A stretch of DNA of 64,000 nucleotides, from NCBI RefSeq assembly GCF_036898825.1, contig NZ_JARUND010000001.1, positions 2,356,001 to 2,420,000 of the forward strand, written 5' to 3'. Both the position numbers and the translations under genes were made by a program. This DNA is from Streptomyces sp. B21-083 (GTDB lineage Bacteria; Actinomycetota; Actinomycetes; Streptomycetales; Streptomycetaceae). The notes under the pieces were generated by a model. That model ran no database searches. It saw only the letters and a list, made by a program, of their open reading frames with translations, and had not been told where the DNA came from. This document shows, piece by piece, positions 63,833 to 64,000 of the stretch; position 1 is the first letter of the stretch, and each line of letters begins with the position of its first letter.

Positions 63833-64000
63833 CTACTCGGAAGAAGCAGCCGCAGCCTTCCGCTGCTCCTCCGCCCGCTCCTCCGCCTCCATCTCCGCGA
63901 ACACATCGATCGGCGCCGGCGCCTTCGCCAGGAACACCCACGTGAGCCACACGGCCAGCAGGAACGGCGGGATCTTCAACGCCACCAGCACCCACCCGAG
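63833..64000 (-). CDS. C-terminal end of a membrane protein (probably DUF3159)
   Basis: The frame runs off the window. The visible 55 residues include LGWVLVALKIPPFLLAVWLT and WVFLAKAPAPIDVFAEMEAE followed by a Glu/Ala-rich tail. One full transmembrane helix and the charged end match DUF3159 proteins, which often follow trkA pairs in Streptomyces. Only the C-terminus is available, so the family is tentative. Confidence 0.55.
   Translation of the reverse strand, partial: LGWVLVALKIPPFLLAVWLTWVFLAKAPAPIDVFAEMEAEERAEEQRKAAAASSE

Noticed and set aside
63732..63995. Gly/Val-rich 87-codon minus-strand frame
   Set aside because: A neighbouring frame on the same strand gives a transmembrane helix and acidic tail ending at 63833, much more protein-like.

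Overview
The window is chromosomal DNA of a high-GC actinomycete, almost certainly a Streptomyces. Codons are strongly GC3-biased, GTG starts and 4-base ATGA/GTGA overlaps are common, the twin-TrkA and SepF-like genes are typical of the genus, and the fused nitrate reductase/flavoprotein reductase and the Pnkp-Hen1 pair have Streptomyces relatives. I saw no tRNA, rRNA or CRISPR array. All assignments come from reading the translated sequence; no database was searched.

Layout. (1) 1-3482: the integrase-bearing end of an integrated element (Xis-like and HTH proteins, XRE-type regulator, an unknown protein, tyrosine integrase). It has inserted inside pnkp, the RNA-repair kinase/phosphatase/ligase gene, cutting off the end of the phosphatase domain and the whole ligase; hen1, the partner 2'-O-methyltransferase, is intact next to it. 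(2) 6.3-12 kb: M1 peptidase, LLM flavin oxidoreductase, small conserved proteins, a coupled ATPase-MazG pair and a SepF-like protein. (3) 12.2-26.3 kb: fused assimilatory nitrate reductase/flavoprotein reductase, a GT-C type membrane protein, a YceI-MarR divergon with operator repeats, a decayed membrane gene, an epimerase, 87-bp tandem repeats, a secreted hydrolase and a MacB-like ABC transporter.

(4) 27-37 kb: an amino-acid catabolism island bounded by two IclR regulators. One arm carries an unknown protein, an APC permease, a HAD phosphatase, a cyclase-family hydrolase and an Lrp regulator. The other is an overlapping three-gene operon: homoserine dehydrogenase-like, aldehyde dehydrogenase, aspartase. 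Read as chemistry, the operon could convert homoserine to aspartate semialdehyde, then aspartate, then fumarate plus ammonia. (5) 37-39.9 kb: Ppx/GppA phosphatase, an alpha-galactosidase fragment and an SDR dehydrogenase.

(6) 40.3-51.6 kb: an apparently intracellular glycoside-degradation operon (GH78 rhamnosidase, esterase, chimeric esterase remnant, GH3, GH2) with a divergent MFS transporter and a TetR regulator. (7) 52-58.4 kb: a degenerate genomic island bounded by direct repeats of the last codons of a 23S rRNA methyltransferase gene, with integrase-arm-like GAGCGTCA repeats inside both ends. It carries an AbiEii-like nucleotidyltransferase pair, an unknown coiled-coil protein, an IS3 copy cut by an IS110 element, and a truncated gene. 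(8) 58.4-64 kb: the rRNA methyltransferase, a large APC permease, a 32-residue membrane protein, two TrkA-type potassium regulators and the end of a further membrane protein gene.

The most interesting points are the interruption of pnkp by an excisable-looking element, the att-like duplication at the methyltransferase 3' end, the proposed homoserine-to-fumarate operon, and the unknown island proteins.
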